In this document: piece after piece, positions 25,506 to 33,663 of the stretch
How the letters are laid out: each line of letters begins with the position of its first letter
Numbering within the stretch: the first letter of the stretch is position 1
Source: Chloroflexota bacterium
Lineage (GTDB): Bacteria > Chloroflexota > Limnocylindria > Limnocylindrales > CSP1-4
Assembly (NCBI GenBank): GCA_021783095.1
Contig: JAJXUG010000013.1
Span: 1-64,000, forward strand
Length of the DNA stretch: 64,000 nt
Reading direction: 5' to 3'
Notes under the pieces: model-generated
Seen by the model: only the letters and a program-made list of their open reading frames with translations
Databases searched by the model: none
What the model was told of the DNA's origin: nothing
Translations under genes and position numbers: made by a program

Positions 25506-27011
25506 GTGCCATCGCAACGACCCCGGGGCGGCGCCCGTCCTGAACCGCTCTTCACCCCGCCGCCCGAGCGCCAGCCGCTCGCGGCCCGCATGCGCCCGCG
25601 CACGCTCGAGGAGTTCGTCGGCCAGGCGCACCTCGTGGGCGAGCGCGGCCCGCTCCGCCGCTCGGTCACCCGCGGCCACCTCGGCTCGATGCTGCTGTGG
25701 GGCCCGCCCGGCACCGGCAAGACCTCGCTCGGGCGCCTGCTCGCCGACGCCGTGGGCGCCGAGTTCCGGACCGTCTCGGCCGTGATGTCCGGCGTGGCCG
25801 AGGTCCGCGCCACGATCGCCGAGGCGCAGGAGCAGCTGGCGCTGAACGGCCGCCGCAGCGTCCTGTTCATCGACGAGATCCACCGCTTCAACAAGGCGCA
25901 ACAGGACGCGCTCCTGCCCCACGTCGAGGATGGGACCGTCACGCTGATCGGGGCCACGACCGAGAACCCGTACTTCGAGGTCAACTCGGCGCTCCTCTCG
26001 CGGATGCGCGTGTGGCGCCTCGAGCCGCTCACCGACGAGGACATCGCCTCGATCGTCCGGAGCGCCCTGGCCGACGCGGAGCGAGGGGTTGCGGGGCCCT
26101 TCGGTCCGAGGGGCGGCGTGGCCATGGGCGACGAGGCGTTCGATCACCTCGTCGACGTGGCCGGCGGTGACGCCCGCCAGGCGCTCACGATCCTCGAGGG
26201 GGCGGTCGCGCTCGCCGAGGACGAGGACGCCCGCGACGAAGCCGGCCGGGTCTCCCCCGCCCTCACCCACGTCGAGTCCTCCGCCCAGCAGCGGGTGCTC
26301 GCCTACGACCGCGCCGGCGACGGCCACTACGACACCGTGTCGGCGTTCATCAAGAGCCTCCGAGGCAACGACCCGGACGCCGCGCTGTACTGGCTGGCGG
26401 CGATGATCGCGGCCGGCGAGGACCCGCGGTTCGTCGCGCGGCGCCTGATCATCTCGGCGTCCGAGGACGTCGGCAACGCGGATCCCCGCGCCCTCCAGGT
26501 GGCGGTCGCCGCCGCCCAGGCGCTCGACTACGTGGGCCTCCCGGAGGCGCAGTACGCCCTCGCGCAGGCAACCGTCGCGCTATGTGTGCTACCGAAGAGC
26601 GACGCTGTGGGCCGCGCGTACAGCGCTGCGATGGCCGACGTGCTCGAGCGCGGGGCGCTCCCGGTGCCCGCCCACCTGCGGAACGCGGCGGACCGGCGCC
26701 TCAAGGCGCACGGAATCGGCGTCGGGTACAGGAACCCGCACGACTATTCCGGGCATGATGTCGAGCAGCAGTATCTGCCCGACGAGCTCCGCGGCAAGCG
26801 GTACTACTACCCCACCGACCAGGGCCAGGAGGCGGGCATCCGGGAGCGGATGGAGCGGCGGCGCGCGGCGCGCGAGGAGCAGCCGAACCCCCGCCCCGTC
26901 AGGCGCGAGGGCCCCGCCGGCGACATGTCCGCCTTCGGGCGCGCGATGCAGTCGGCGGGCGAGGCGCGGCGCAAGATCGCCGAGGCCGAGAGGCGCGACG
27001 CCGAGGGCTGA
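25506..27011 (+). CDS. rarA: Replication-associated recombination protein A (AAA+ clamp-loader-like)
   Basis: 501 residues. LEEFVGQAHLVG opens the AAA+ domain. Walker A is GPPGTGKT (66-73), Walker B FIDEIHRFNKAQQD (121-134), and sensor/Arg-finger regions are GATTENPYFEVNSALLSR. The C-terminal MgsA/RarA tetramerisation domain includes SAFIKSLRGNDPDAALYWLA, IISASEDVGNADP and LRNAADRRLKAHGIGVGYRN. RarA acts at stalled replication forks. Start is GTG 25506 with a -10-like TAGACT ending 6 nt upstream. The segment ALAQATVALCVLPKSDAVG departs from the usual LAQA..YLATAPKSN, while the downstream fragment at 32456 keeps the usual form. Confidence 0.93.
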   Translation: MPSQRPRGGARPEPLFTPPPERQPLAARMRPRTLEEFVGQAHLVGERGPLRRSVTRGHLGSMLLWGPPGTGKTSLGRLLADAVGAEFRTVSAVMSGVAEVRATIAEAQEQLALNGRRSVLFIDEIHRFNKAQQDALLPHVEDGTVTLIGATTENPYFEVNSALLSRMRVWRLEPLTDEDIASIVRSALADAERGVAGPFGPRGGVAMGDEAFDHLVDVAGGDARQALTILEGAVALAEDEDARDEAGRVSPALTHVESSAQQRVLAYDRAGDGHYDTVSAFIKSLRGNDPDAALYWLAAMIAAGEDPRFVARRLIISASEDVGNADPRALQVAVAAAQALDYVGLPEAQYALAQATVALCVLPKSDAVGRAYSAAMADVLERGALPVPAHLRNAADRRLKAHGIGVGYRNPHDYSGHDVEQQYLPDELRGKRYYYPTDQGQEAGIRERMERRRAAREEQPNPRPVRREGPAGDMSAFGRAMQSAGEARRKIAEAERRDAEG

Positions 27012-27295
27012 GGGCCCACCGGCCGACGCATCCGAAGAGCACGGCCATTGGGATCAGCCTGCCTTTGCCCGCGCTGATCGGCGGCAGTCAGGCGCCCCGG
27101 TTGATCGCGATCGCAACCGTCCGTGTCACCGCCGGTCCGCCGAAGCCCGGAGCCGGCACGAACTCGTCGGTAGGCCCGGGAGCGCCTACCCGACGACCTT
27201 GACGGACGGCACGCCTGTGAAGCCGAGGAACAGTGTTGGGGGCCTGCGCAGGTGCCGAGCACGCGGTGGTGCGCCCAGTCCCATGAGAACCGACG

Positions 27296-27895
27296 TCACC
27301 GTCCGCGCCGGTGACGTGCTCGCAGACGCTCGGCGCGCGCGGTCACGTCCGCGTGCTGACGCTTCAACTCTGCAGCGCGCTCGGGACTGGTGCCGAATTC
27401 GAAAGCCTCGAGGTCATCGGTGATCCACGCGACGTAGTCGTCCCTAAGCGCCGACCACTGGGCGTCGGGCGGGCCGAGCAGCCGGAGCGCCTGAACAGCC
27501 GCGGCTCCCGTCTCGAGGACGGTCCGCCTCTGCCCCTCGCTGGCCTCGCCGGGCGCCGGCAACCGTCGGACCTCGCCGCTGTACCTCGCGAAGGCGGCGT
27601 GGAGCTGGCGGTCGAAGGCGGTGCCCGGATCGACCACGGCCTCGAGCCGGGCCAGCAGCATGTCGCCCAGCGGCGTCAGCAGGACGACGCAGGCCCCTTC
27701 CCCGAGAATAGCCACAAAGTCGCCGATCCTGGGCGGCCCAACGCGGACGGACCAGTGGGAGGCCGCCAGGAGCCCCAACGCCGCAGCCGCGATGGCCGCG
27801 ATCATCACCAGCAGGCGGCGCAGGCCGTACCGCCGCTGGGTCGCCACGACGCTGGCCGCGACGGCGGCCAGCCCCGACAGGACATAGATCGACAT
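27296..27895 (-). CDS. Membrane protein, possible immunity partner of the RHS protein
   Basis: 199 residues. Three hydrophobic segments lie in the first 85 residues (YVLSGLAAVAASVVA, LVMIAAIAAAALGLLAA, FVAILGEGACVVLLTPLGDM). A soluble helical C-terminus follows, rich in Arg, Glu and Ala (SPERAAELKRQHADVTARAE). No known family recognised. It starts 4 nt after the RHS stop on the same strand, the position expected for the immunity gene of a polymorphic toxin. Its membrane location would suit a membrane-acting toxin tip. The immunity role is inference from position only. Confidence 0.6.
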   Translation of the reverse strand: MSIYVLSGLAAVAASVVATQRRYGLRRLLVMIAAIAAAALGLLAASHWSVRVGPPRIGDFVAILGEGACVVLLTPLGDMLLARLEAVVDPGTAFDRQLHAAFARYSGEVRRLPAPGEASEGQRRTVLETGAAAVQALRLLGPPDAQWSALRDDYVAWITDDLEAFEFGTSPERAAELKRQHADVTARAERLRARHRRGR

Positions 27896-27898
27896 CGT

Positions 27899-29740
27899 CT
27901 ACTTGCAGCGGTCGACGGCAATCGGGTCGCCGTTCTCGTCCGTTCCGTTGAGGGTGATCGCCACCAGCGAAACGATAATGCCGATGCCGACCAGGATTGG
28001 CCCCTTCTTGCCTCCGAAGTTGAAGGGCTGGCCACCGGGTTCCCCGCGGTCCAGCGGCTCCGGGTTGGTCAGGACAGTCGTGGTCGGCGTCGTCGCCTTC
28101 CCCACCGCATTCACGACGGCCGTGCCGGCGACCACCACCGCGGCGGTGCAGGCGAGGAATGCGATGAAGCCGACGGTCGCGCCTCCTGCGGCTCCAGCCA
28201 GGCCTCCCACCACGGTTCCGCCACCCGGCTCGGCGACGGTGCCGCCGACGGCACCGGCCTCACCCCCAGCGACGGCCCCAGCGGGGATGAGCTCGAGGCA
28301 CCGGCCACTCGGATCGGCGGCGTTGACTGGGTTGTCAGCAGCGTAGCCGAACGCGCAGCGGTAAGGCTCGGACGCGGGCGTTCCGACGGGGTCCGGCGCG
28401 AGGAAACGCCCGATCGTCGGGTCGTACTGGCGGGCGCGCAGGTAGTAGAGCCCGGTGACGCTGTCGAGGTACTGGCCCGTGAAGAGGAAGGAGTTCACGG
28501 GCGCGGCGGAGGTCGCGCCCGACTCGCGAAGTTGTCCGAACGGCTGGTACTCGCCCCACCAGAGCGGCGTGCCCGTGCTGCCCGTGATGTCCGTGACCGA
28601 GCCGAGCGCGTCCTCGTGGTACCAGTAGGGCCCCTTGTTCGGGGTGGACTGGCTCAGGAGCGCCTGGCCGTAGGTGTACCGTCGGATGAGACCCCCGCTT
28701 CCGTCCGTCTCGCTCACGACCGTGGGCAGCGGAAAGGCGCGGTCGACGACGTAGCGGATGGTCTTGGAGGCCTGGGTCCCGGTGGCGGCGCTGAGGCGGA
28801 TGCCGTCGCCGCTGTAGGTGTACGTCTGGACAGTCGTCCCGACAGTCGCCGACACCAGTTCGTTGGCGAGGTTGTACGCGTATCCGGCGGTACCCGCGGT
28901 GAGCTCATTGCCGTTGGCGTCGTAGGTGTACGCGACCGTGCCGCCGCCCGGCGCCGTGACACTCGACAGGCGGTCGGCGGCGTCGTACGCGTACGTCGCC
29001 GTGCCGAGGTAGTTGGTCTGCGTGAGGCGGTTGCCCACGCCATCGTAGGTCCACGTGGCGAAGGTGTCGGCGGCCGGCGGCGGGTTGTTGACGGGCGGGC
29101 GGTTCGGGACGGGCGTCACCAGGACAGTCGGCGCCTGCGCAGCCCCGCAGCCCGAGTAGCACACTCCGGTGAGGCGGTTCGCGGCGTCGTAGGTGTAGAT
29201 CATCGTGTCGCGCGACGTGACCATCTGGGTGCGGTTGCCGTCGGCGTCGTACGCATAGGTGAAGCTCGACAGGAGTCCGGCGCCACTGGTGGTGGCGACG
29301 CCGGTGAGCCGTCCCGCCGCGTCGAAGGCGTTGGTGGTCGTGAAGCCGTCGGGGGTGGCCGTCGAGGCGAGGTCGCCGGCCGCGTCGTATGTGTAGGCGC
29401 TGGCTGCACCGCCCGACGTGGCGCTCGCCATCCGGCCATCGGCGTCGTAGGTGTAGGTGGTCACCGTCCCGTCTGGGTAGGTTCGGGTCAGCAGGTTGCC
29501 GCCCGCGTCATAGCCGTAGCGAAAGACGCTGGTGCCCCGAGTGTCGGTCAACAGGCGGTTCATGGAGTCGTACGCGAGCGTCTCCGTTCCCGCTCCGTCG
29601 GTGAGCGTCGTGCGGTTGCCGTCCGCGTCGTATCCATATGTGACCGGCGCGGTCGATGAGGCGGCGTACGTTATGCCGGCGAGCCGGTTGATGGCGTCAT
29701 ACGCGTAGGTCGTCGTGCCGTTCGCGTCGAGCAGGGTCAC
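27899..29740 (-). CDS. RHS/YD-repeat protein, C-terminal half with RHS core and variable tip
   Basis: 613 residues. Many YD repeats (YAYDAINRL, YGYDAGGNLLTRTYPDG, YTYDADGRM) lead to the conserved RHS core end: GQYLDSVTGLYYLRARQYDP, GRFLAPDPVG and YAADNPVNAADPSG. The last 125 or so residues differ: a Gly-rich stretch resembling a glycine zipper (GGTVVGGLAGAAGGATVG), two hydrophobic helices (FIAFLACTAAVVVAGTAVV; ILVGIGIIVSLVAITL) and a polar tail ending DRCK. This is the toxin position in RHS polymorphic effectors. The same frame is open upstream to about 29836, where it joins the N-terminal half through a one-base frameshift. Confidence 0.8.
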   Translation of the reverse strand: MTLLDANGTTTYAYDAINRLAGITYAASSTAPVTYGYDADGNRTTLTDGAGTETLAYDSMNRLLTDTRGTSVFRYGYDAGGNLLTRTYPDGTVTTYTYDADGRMASATSGGAASAYTYDAAGDLASTATPDGFTTTNAFDAAGRLTGVATTSGAGLLSSFTYAYDADGNRTQMVTSRDTMIYTYDAANRLTGVCYSGCGAAQAPTVLVTPVPNRPPVNNPPPAADTFATWTYDGVGNRLTQTNYLGTATYAYDAADRLSSVTAPGGGTVAYTYDANGNELTAGTAGYAYNLANELVSATVGTTVQTYTYSGDGIRLSAATGTQASKTIRYVVDRAFPLPTVVSETDGSGGLIRRYTYGQALLSQSTPNKGPYWYHEDALGSVTDITGSTGTPLWWGEYQPFGQLRESGATSAAPVNSFLFTGQYLDSVTGLYYLRARQYDPTIGRFLAPDPVGTPASEPYRCAFGYAADNPVNAADPSGRCLELIPAGAVAGGEAGAVGGTVAEPGGGTVVGGLAGAAGGATVGFIAFLACTAAVVVAGTAVVNAVGKATTPTTTVLTNPEPLDRGEPGGQPFNFGGKKGPILVGIGIIVSLVAITLNGTDENGDPIAVDRCK

Positions 29741-29802
29741 CCGGTTGCCAGCGGCATCGTAGGCCGAGGTCTGCGTGTGGCCGTCTGGATCCGTCGTCCG
29801 CG

Positions 29803-32118
29803 TCAGGCGGCCCGCGAGGTCGTAGGCGTAGGTCGTGCGTGCTGGTTGGCGTCGGTCCGGGTGACGAGGTCGCCGGTCGCGTCGTACGCGTAGCGGGTGA
29901 CGTCGTTCAGGGGGTCCGTCGCCGACGTGAGGTGATCCGCGGCATCGTAGCTGTACTCCGTCGTGTGGCCGTTCTGGTCGGTGACGCCCACCTGGTTGCC
30001 GGCTGGATCGAACGAGGCGCGGGTGACGTGGCCGAGCGCATCGGTGATGGCGACGAGGTTGTCAGCAGCGTCGTATGCGAAGCTCGAGGTGTACTGGCTC
30101 GGGTTAGCGCCGGTGGCGTTGCCTCGCGGATCCACCTCCGTGAGGCGCCGTCCGGCGACGTCGAAGGTGAAGGTGGTGCGCTCGCCCAGGGGGGAGCTGA
30201 TCGAGGTGAGGTCGCCGTTGGCGTCGTAGGAGTACGCCGTCGTGTTGCCACGCCGGTCGGTGCTGGACAGGCGCTGGCCTTGCGCGTCGTAGGTGGCGGA
30301 GGCGGACGCGCCATCGGCGAACGAGGTCTTGGTCAGGTTGCCCGCACCGTCATAGGTGTAGGTCGTGGTGTTCCCACGGCCGTCGGTGCTGGTCAGCAAG
30401 TCGTTGGCTGCGTCGTAGGTGAACGACTCTGCGTAGGACAGGGGCGACGGGGCCGTTCGGGTCAGCACATCGCCGGCGGCGTCGTGGGTCAGCGTCGTCG
30501 TCCGCCCGTTCGCGTCGGTTACCGACGCCACGTTGAAGCCCGCGTCGTAGGTGTAGCTCGTGACGTGGCCGAGAGGATCGGTCGAGCTCGCGAGCAGGCC
30601 GTTCGAGTAGACGTCCGTCCACACGCCGCCTCGCGCGTCCGTCATCGTCGAGGTCGTCGTGGCGGCATTCCACGCGAAGGCCGTCGCGTCGCCGAGGGCA
30701 TCCTTCTGGCCTGTGACTCGGCCGCTGACCGGGTCGTACGTGTTCGCGACGACAGTGTGGCCATTCTGGTCGACGATCGCAGCGAGACGGCCGGTGGCAT
30801 CGTACGTGTACCCGGTCGTGCCGCCCCGCACGTCGGTCACGCTCGCGAGCTGGCCGCTCGCGTTGTAGGAGTACGTCACGGTCCGCCCGATCGGATCGGT
30901 CAGGCCGCTGATGTGCCCCGCGGCGTCGTGCGCGACGGTCACGACCCGCCCCGCAGTGTCGGTGATCGAGGTCAACAGGCCCCCGGTGTAGCCGAGGGAG
31001 ACGGTGTTGCCGTTCGCGTCCGCCTCGGCGACCAGATTGCCCGATGCGTCGAACCGGTAGGCGACGCGGTCGTGTCGGGTGAGGCGGTACCCGCCGGACA
31101 CGGCAGCGAGCGTGGACGTCGCTCCGGCAGGAGTCACGAACCCGCCCGAGCCGTTCGACGCGAAGGGGTACTCGGCGCCGTCGTCTGCCACGAACACCGC
31201 GTTGCCCGAGCCGTCGAGCACGAGGCGTGTGCCGTAGCTGAAGCTCCAGCCGGGGCCGAATGGCCCGACTGCTGCGTCGAGCGAGTTGTAGGCTCGGGTG
31301 AAGGAGAACGGGACGCCACGCCCGGGCATCGTCAGGTCGTTCGCCTGAGTGTCGTAGTTGCCCGTGGCCGTGTTGACCGGCTCCGCACGGCGGGCCACCC
31401 ACCTGGGCCCGAATCTCCCCGAGCCCGTCCCGTAGCTCTCGGCGGCGCCGGGTCCGCTTGGCACGGTCGCCACGACGGAAAGGTCGAGGAAGTCATCGCT
31501 GACGCCATCATCGGTGCCCAGCACAGCGAGGAGGTTGCCCGCCCCGGCCGTGAAGCTGCCCGCCGGGACGGCCAGGCTGTACTGGTTCTGGGAGGCGCAG
31601 CCGCCGCCGCTCTGGGATCCGATCTGGGTGCCGTTCCAGTAGACCGTCGCGCCGTTGTCGGCGCCGAAGTAGACGGTCACCGCGGTCGTCCCGGCCGGCA
31701 GCGTGACGGGGTGGCGGAGGAGGATCTGCGTCCCGACGGGCCAGGCGGTCTGCACTGTCGAGGCGACTGGGCACGAGGCGCCCGACCCGAACGCGGCGCT
31801 CCCGACGGTCCAGCTGGAGTCGTCGAAGATGGTGCTCTGCCAACCCGAGGGCGGGCCTCCCGCGCCGACGACCTGATAGCGGTACCCGCTCGCCTGGTAC
31901 GAGAGCGCAGTCGCCGCGCCGGAGGCGGCGAGCGGGAGGTTCGTGGGCGCGGTGCCGCCGGACGGACCGGCCGACGGGGATGCGCTCGCCGTGGGCGACG
32001 CGCTGGACGGCCCCTGCGCCAATACTGCGGGCGGCACGACCGCCAGCAGCGACGACACTAGGGCAACGGCCAATCCGACTGCGACTTCCCGTCGCCGCGC
32101 GACGCCGAGCATGGACAT
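29803..32118 (-). CDS. Secreted RHS/YD-repeat protein, N-terminal half (frameshifted)
   Basis: From ATG 32118: a signal peptide (VAVGLAVALVSSLLAVVPPA, then VLAQ), a Ser/Pro/Ala-rich linker, and a beta-sandwich domain (WQSTIFDDSSWTVGSAAFG; VYFGADNGATVYWNG) like carbohydrate-binding/PA14-type modules. It continues with a DUF6531-like start (VNTATGNYDTQANDLTMPG, GVPFSFTRAYNS) and about twenty YD repeats (YTYDATGRLAAIVDQNG). The frame ends at 29803 with non-repeat residues RPTPTTSRAA. Shifting by one base between about 29831 and 29845 restores YAYDLAGRLTRTTDPDG and runs into the downstream half. Together they would make a wall-associated RHS protein of about 1,400 residues. Confidence 0.8.
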   Translation of the reverse strand: MSMLGVARRREVAVGLAVALVSSLLAVVPPAVLAQGPSSASPTASASPSAGPSGGTAPTNLPLAASGAATALSYQASGYRYQVVGAGGPPSGWQSTIFDDSSWTVGSAAFGSGASCPVASTVQTAWPVGTQILLRHPVTLPAGTTAVTVYFGADNGATVYWNGTQIGSQSGGGCASQNQYSLAVPAGSFTAGAGNLLAVLGTDDGVSDDFLDLSVVATVPSGPGAAESYGTGSGRFGPRWVARRAEPVNTATGNYDTQANDLTMPGRGVPFSFTRAYNSLDAAVGPFGPGWSFSYGTRLVLDGSGNAVFVADDGAEYPFASNGSGGFVTPAGATSTLAAVSGGYRLTRHDRVAYRFDASGNLVAEADANGNTVSLGYTGGLLTSITDTAGRVVTVAHDAAGHISGLTDPIGRTVTYSYNASGQLASVTDVRGGTTGYTYDATGRLAAIVDQNGHTVVANTYDPVSGRVTGQKDALGDATAFAWNAATTTSTMTDARGGVWTDVYSNGLLASSTDPLGHVTSYTYDAGFNVASVTDANGRTTTLTHDAAGDVLTRTAPSPLSYAESFTYDAANDLLTSTDGRGNTTTYTYDGAGNLTKTSFADGASASATYDAQGQRLSSTDRRGNTTAYSYDANGDLTSISSPLGERTTFTFDVAGRRLTEVDPRGNATGANPSQYTSSFAYDAADNLVAITDALGHVTRASFDPAGNQVGVTDQNGHTTEYSYDAADHLTSATDPLNDVTRYAYDATGDLVTRTDANQHARPTPTTSRAA

Positions 32119-32455
32119 GCAGGACCGCCGACCGCCCACCGCGGCTCCTCCCTGGCGGTACGTCGTGCAACCCGGCGAAGTTGCCGGTGGCGTCAGCGTC
32201 GACGCGTTGCCGCGCACTGCCCAGCACGCTAGAGCACGGGTCAAGGGACATATGACTCAGCACCTCTACCCTCCCGCCATCAAGACCGGTCCACATGGCT
32301 CTAGTAGTCCTCCGCTGCGCCGCAGTCCGCGATGCGCGGCGGCAAGTGCCAGATGCCCGATCCCCCAGGCCACACACGTGGCGGTCGGCTCTCGTTCTGC
32401 CGAGCCTTGCGGCTGCGTAACGCCCTCGGGGACGGCTCGCTGCGAGCCATGAGTT
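32119..32455. other. Gene-free gap between the RHS start and the rarA fragment
   Basis: About 340 nt with no supported gene. On the minus strand it is the RHS leader, containing GC-rich hairpins (CCGGC/GCCGG around 32172-32187) and AGGGAGGAG about 30 nt before the RHS ATG. On the plus strand a stop at 32450-32452 closes the frame just before rarA similarity begins. The right junction of the accessory segment should lie here. Confidence 0.5.
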
Positions 32456-32953
32456 CGCCTTGAGGCGAGTGCTCGCTACATGCTGGCGCAGGCTGCCTCG
32501 TACATCGCCACCGCGCCCAAGTCGAACCGATCGGGCGCCGCGTACTGGCAGGCGGTGCAGGACGTGGTGGACCGCGGCTCCCTGCCGGTGCCGAACCACC
32601 TGCGGAATGCCGCCGACCGGCGCATGAAGGCCCACGGCATCGGCGTCGGCTACAAGTACCCGCACGACTTCGCCGGCCACGACGTCGACCAGCAGTACCT
32701 GCCGGATCCCCTGAAGGACCGGCGCTACTACCTGCCCACCGACCAGGGCTACGAGCGCACGATCGGCGAGCGCATGGCGTACCGCGAGGGCCAGCGCGAG
32801 GAGGCGCGGGCCGCCGGCCGGACGCCGCGCAACCCGGTGCCCGGCCCCACGGGCGAGGGCGCGGGCATGGGTGCCGCCTCGAAGATCATCCGCACCCGGG
32901 AGGAGAGCCGCCGCAAGCTCGCCGACACCGCGAAACGAGACGCCGGGGGCTGA
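32456..32953 (+). pseudogene. Displaced 3' fragment of a second rarA allele
   Basis: About 160 codons align to the RarA C-terminal domain only: YMLAQAASYIATAPKSNRSG, LPVPNHLRNAADRRMKAHGI, DVDQQYLPDPLKDRRYY. The AAA+ domain is absent. The first in-frame ATG is 32480, with no clear ribosome binding site, and the frame is closed by a stop at 32450. Similarity to the complete rarA upstream is clear but far from identical, so this is not a recent tandem duplication. It looks like the end of a different rarA allele displaced by insertion or recombination. Confidence 0.75.
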
Positions 32954-32987
32954 ATGCTGGCGAGGGCGGCCTGCCGGAACGCGGTCG

Positions 32988-32993
32988 TATAGT
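32988..32993 (+). promoter_or_regulatory. Candidate -10 element (TATAGT), leaderless transcript
   Basis: TATAGT ends 7 nt before the GTG of the following membrane protein, leaving no room for a ribosome binding site. The spacing matches the rarA start. Confidence 0.4.
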
Positions 32994-33000
32994 CCGCCAC

Positions 33001-33528
33001 GTGGACGCATCTGCGTGGGCTGCCGCGATCGACTCCTGGCACGACTTCTACCTTGCGATCGCCTCGGCCTCGGCTGCCCTCCTCGGACTCCTGTTCGTGG
33101 GCGTGTCGATCAATCTCGCGTCGATCACGGCCGCCGAGCGGGTGGACCTGCGGACCAGGGCTGACCTGGCGTTCTCGAACCTGCTCTACCTGCTCGGGAT
33201 CTCGCTGATCGTCCTGATCCCGGGGCTCGACCCCGGATCCCTGGCGATCAGCCTTGCCTTCGTGGCGGGGCTGGGATTGCTGCGCCTTGGGCGGCGCGTG
33301 TTCGGCCTGGCGCGCCACAGCCGCCGTGCCCAGGACTTCCGCACCGTCCGCCGAATCGCATGGACGCTGGTCGCGGACCTGCTGCTCCTCTTCGTCGCCG
33401 CGAGAGTGCCTGACGCGCAGGACGCCCACTTGCTGCTCGTCCTGCCGGTCGCTGCGTTCCTGCTCCTCATCGGCTCTGCCGACGTTGCCTGGAGCCTGCT
33501 GGTCCTCGAGGCCGACGCGCGGGCATAA
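33001..33528 (+). CDS. Integral membrane protein of unknown function
   Basis: 175 residues with about five hydrophobic segments: FYLAIASASAALLGLLFVGV, LLYLLGISLIVLIPGL, SLAISLAFVAGLGLLRLG, TLVADLLLLFVAARV and LLVLPVAAFLLLIGSADV. The N-terminal WHDFYLAIASASAALLGLLF block looks like small multi-pass proteins common in soil bacteria. No catalytic residues are evident. The GTG start at 33001 lies 7 nt after a TATAGT box and has no ribosome binding site, suggesting leaderless translation. Confidence 0.72.
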   Translation: MDASAWAAAIDSWHDFYLAIASASAALLGLLFVGVSINLASITAAERVDLRTRADLAFSNLLYLLGISLIVLIPGLDPGSLAISLAFVAGLGLLRLGRRVFGLARHSRRAQDFRTVRRIAWTLVADLLLLFVAARVPDAQDAHLLLVLPVAAFLLLIGSADVAWSLLVLEADARA

Positions 33529-33663
33529 CTGCGCACTGGACTCCTCGACGCGGAGCCCTGGCAGCACGACCTGACGCGCCGTCACGCGGGGCCGATCGGG
33601 GGCAGAATGCAGCCACGTCCATCGGCCCCAGAGCGCTCGCGAGCGCCCTCAGCGGGGGAAGCC

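Larger units (their letters stand above)
27012..32953. mobile_element. Candidate island bounded by rarA and a displaced rarA 3' fragment
   Basis: A complete rarA ends at 27011, and a diverged C-terminal rarA fragment lies at about 32456-32953 in the same orientation. Between them are only minus-strand accessory genes: a frameshifted RHS protein and a membrane protein. Integration into a gene 3' end, with the incoming copy restoring the C-terminus and the resident end displaced, would give this order. No integrase, transposase or short target duplication was found, so homologous recombination between rarA alleles is an alternative. Confidence 0.4.

Noticed and set aside
27311..32061. Two plus-strand open frames of over 700 codons opposite the RHS gene
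   Set aside because: They are antisense to YD repeats; the repeated RVVR/VGVG pattern is the mirror of the repeat codons.
32119..32270. Possible riboswitch (c-di-GMP type) in the RHS leader
   Set aside because: GC-rich hairpins are present, but the GACGCAAAGCC core of the c-di-GMP-I class is absent and no other class matched by eye.
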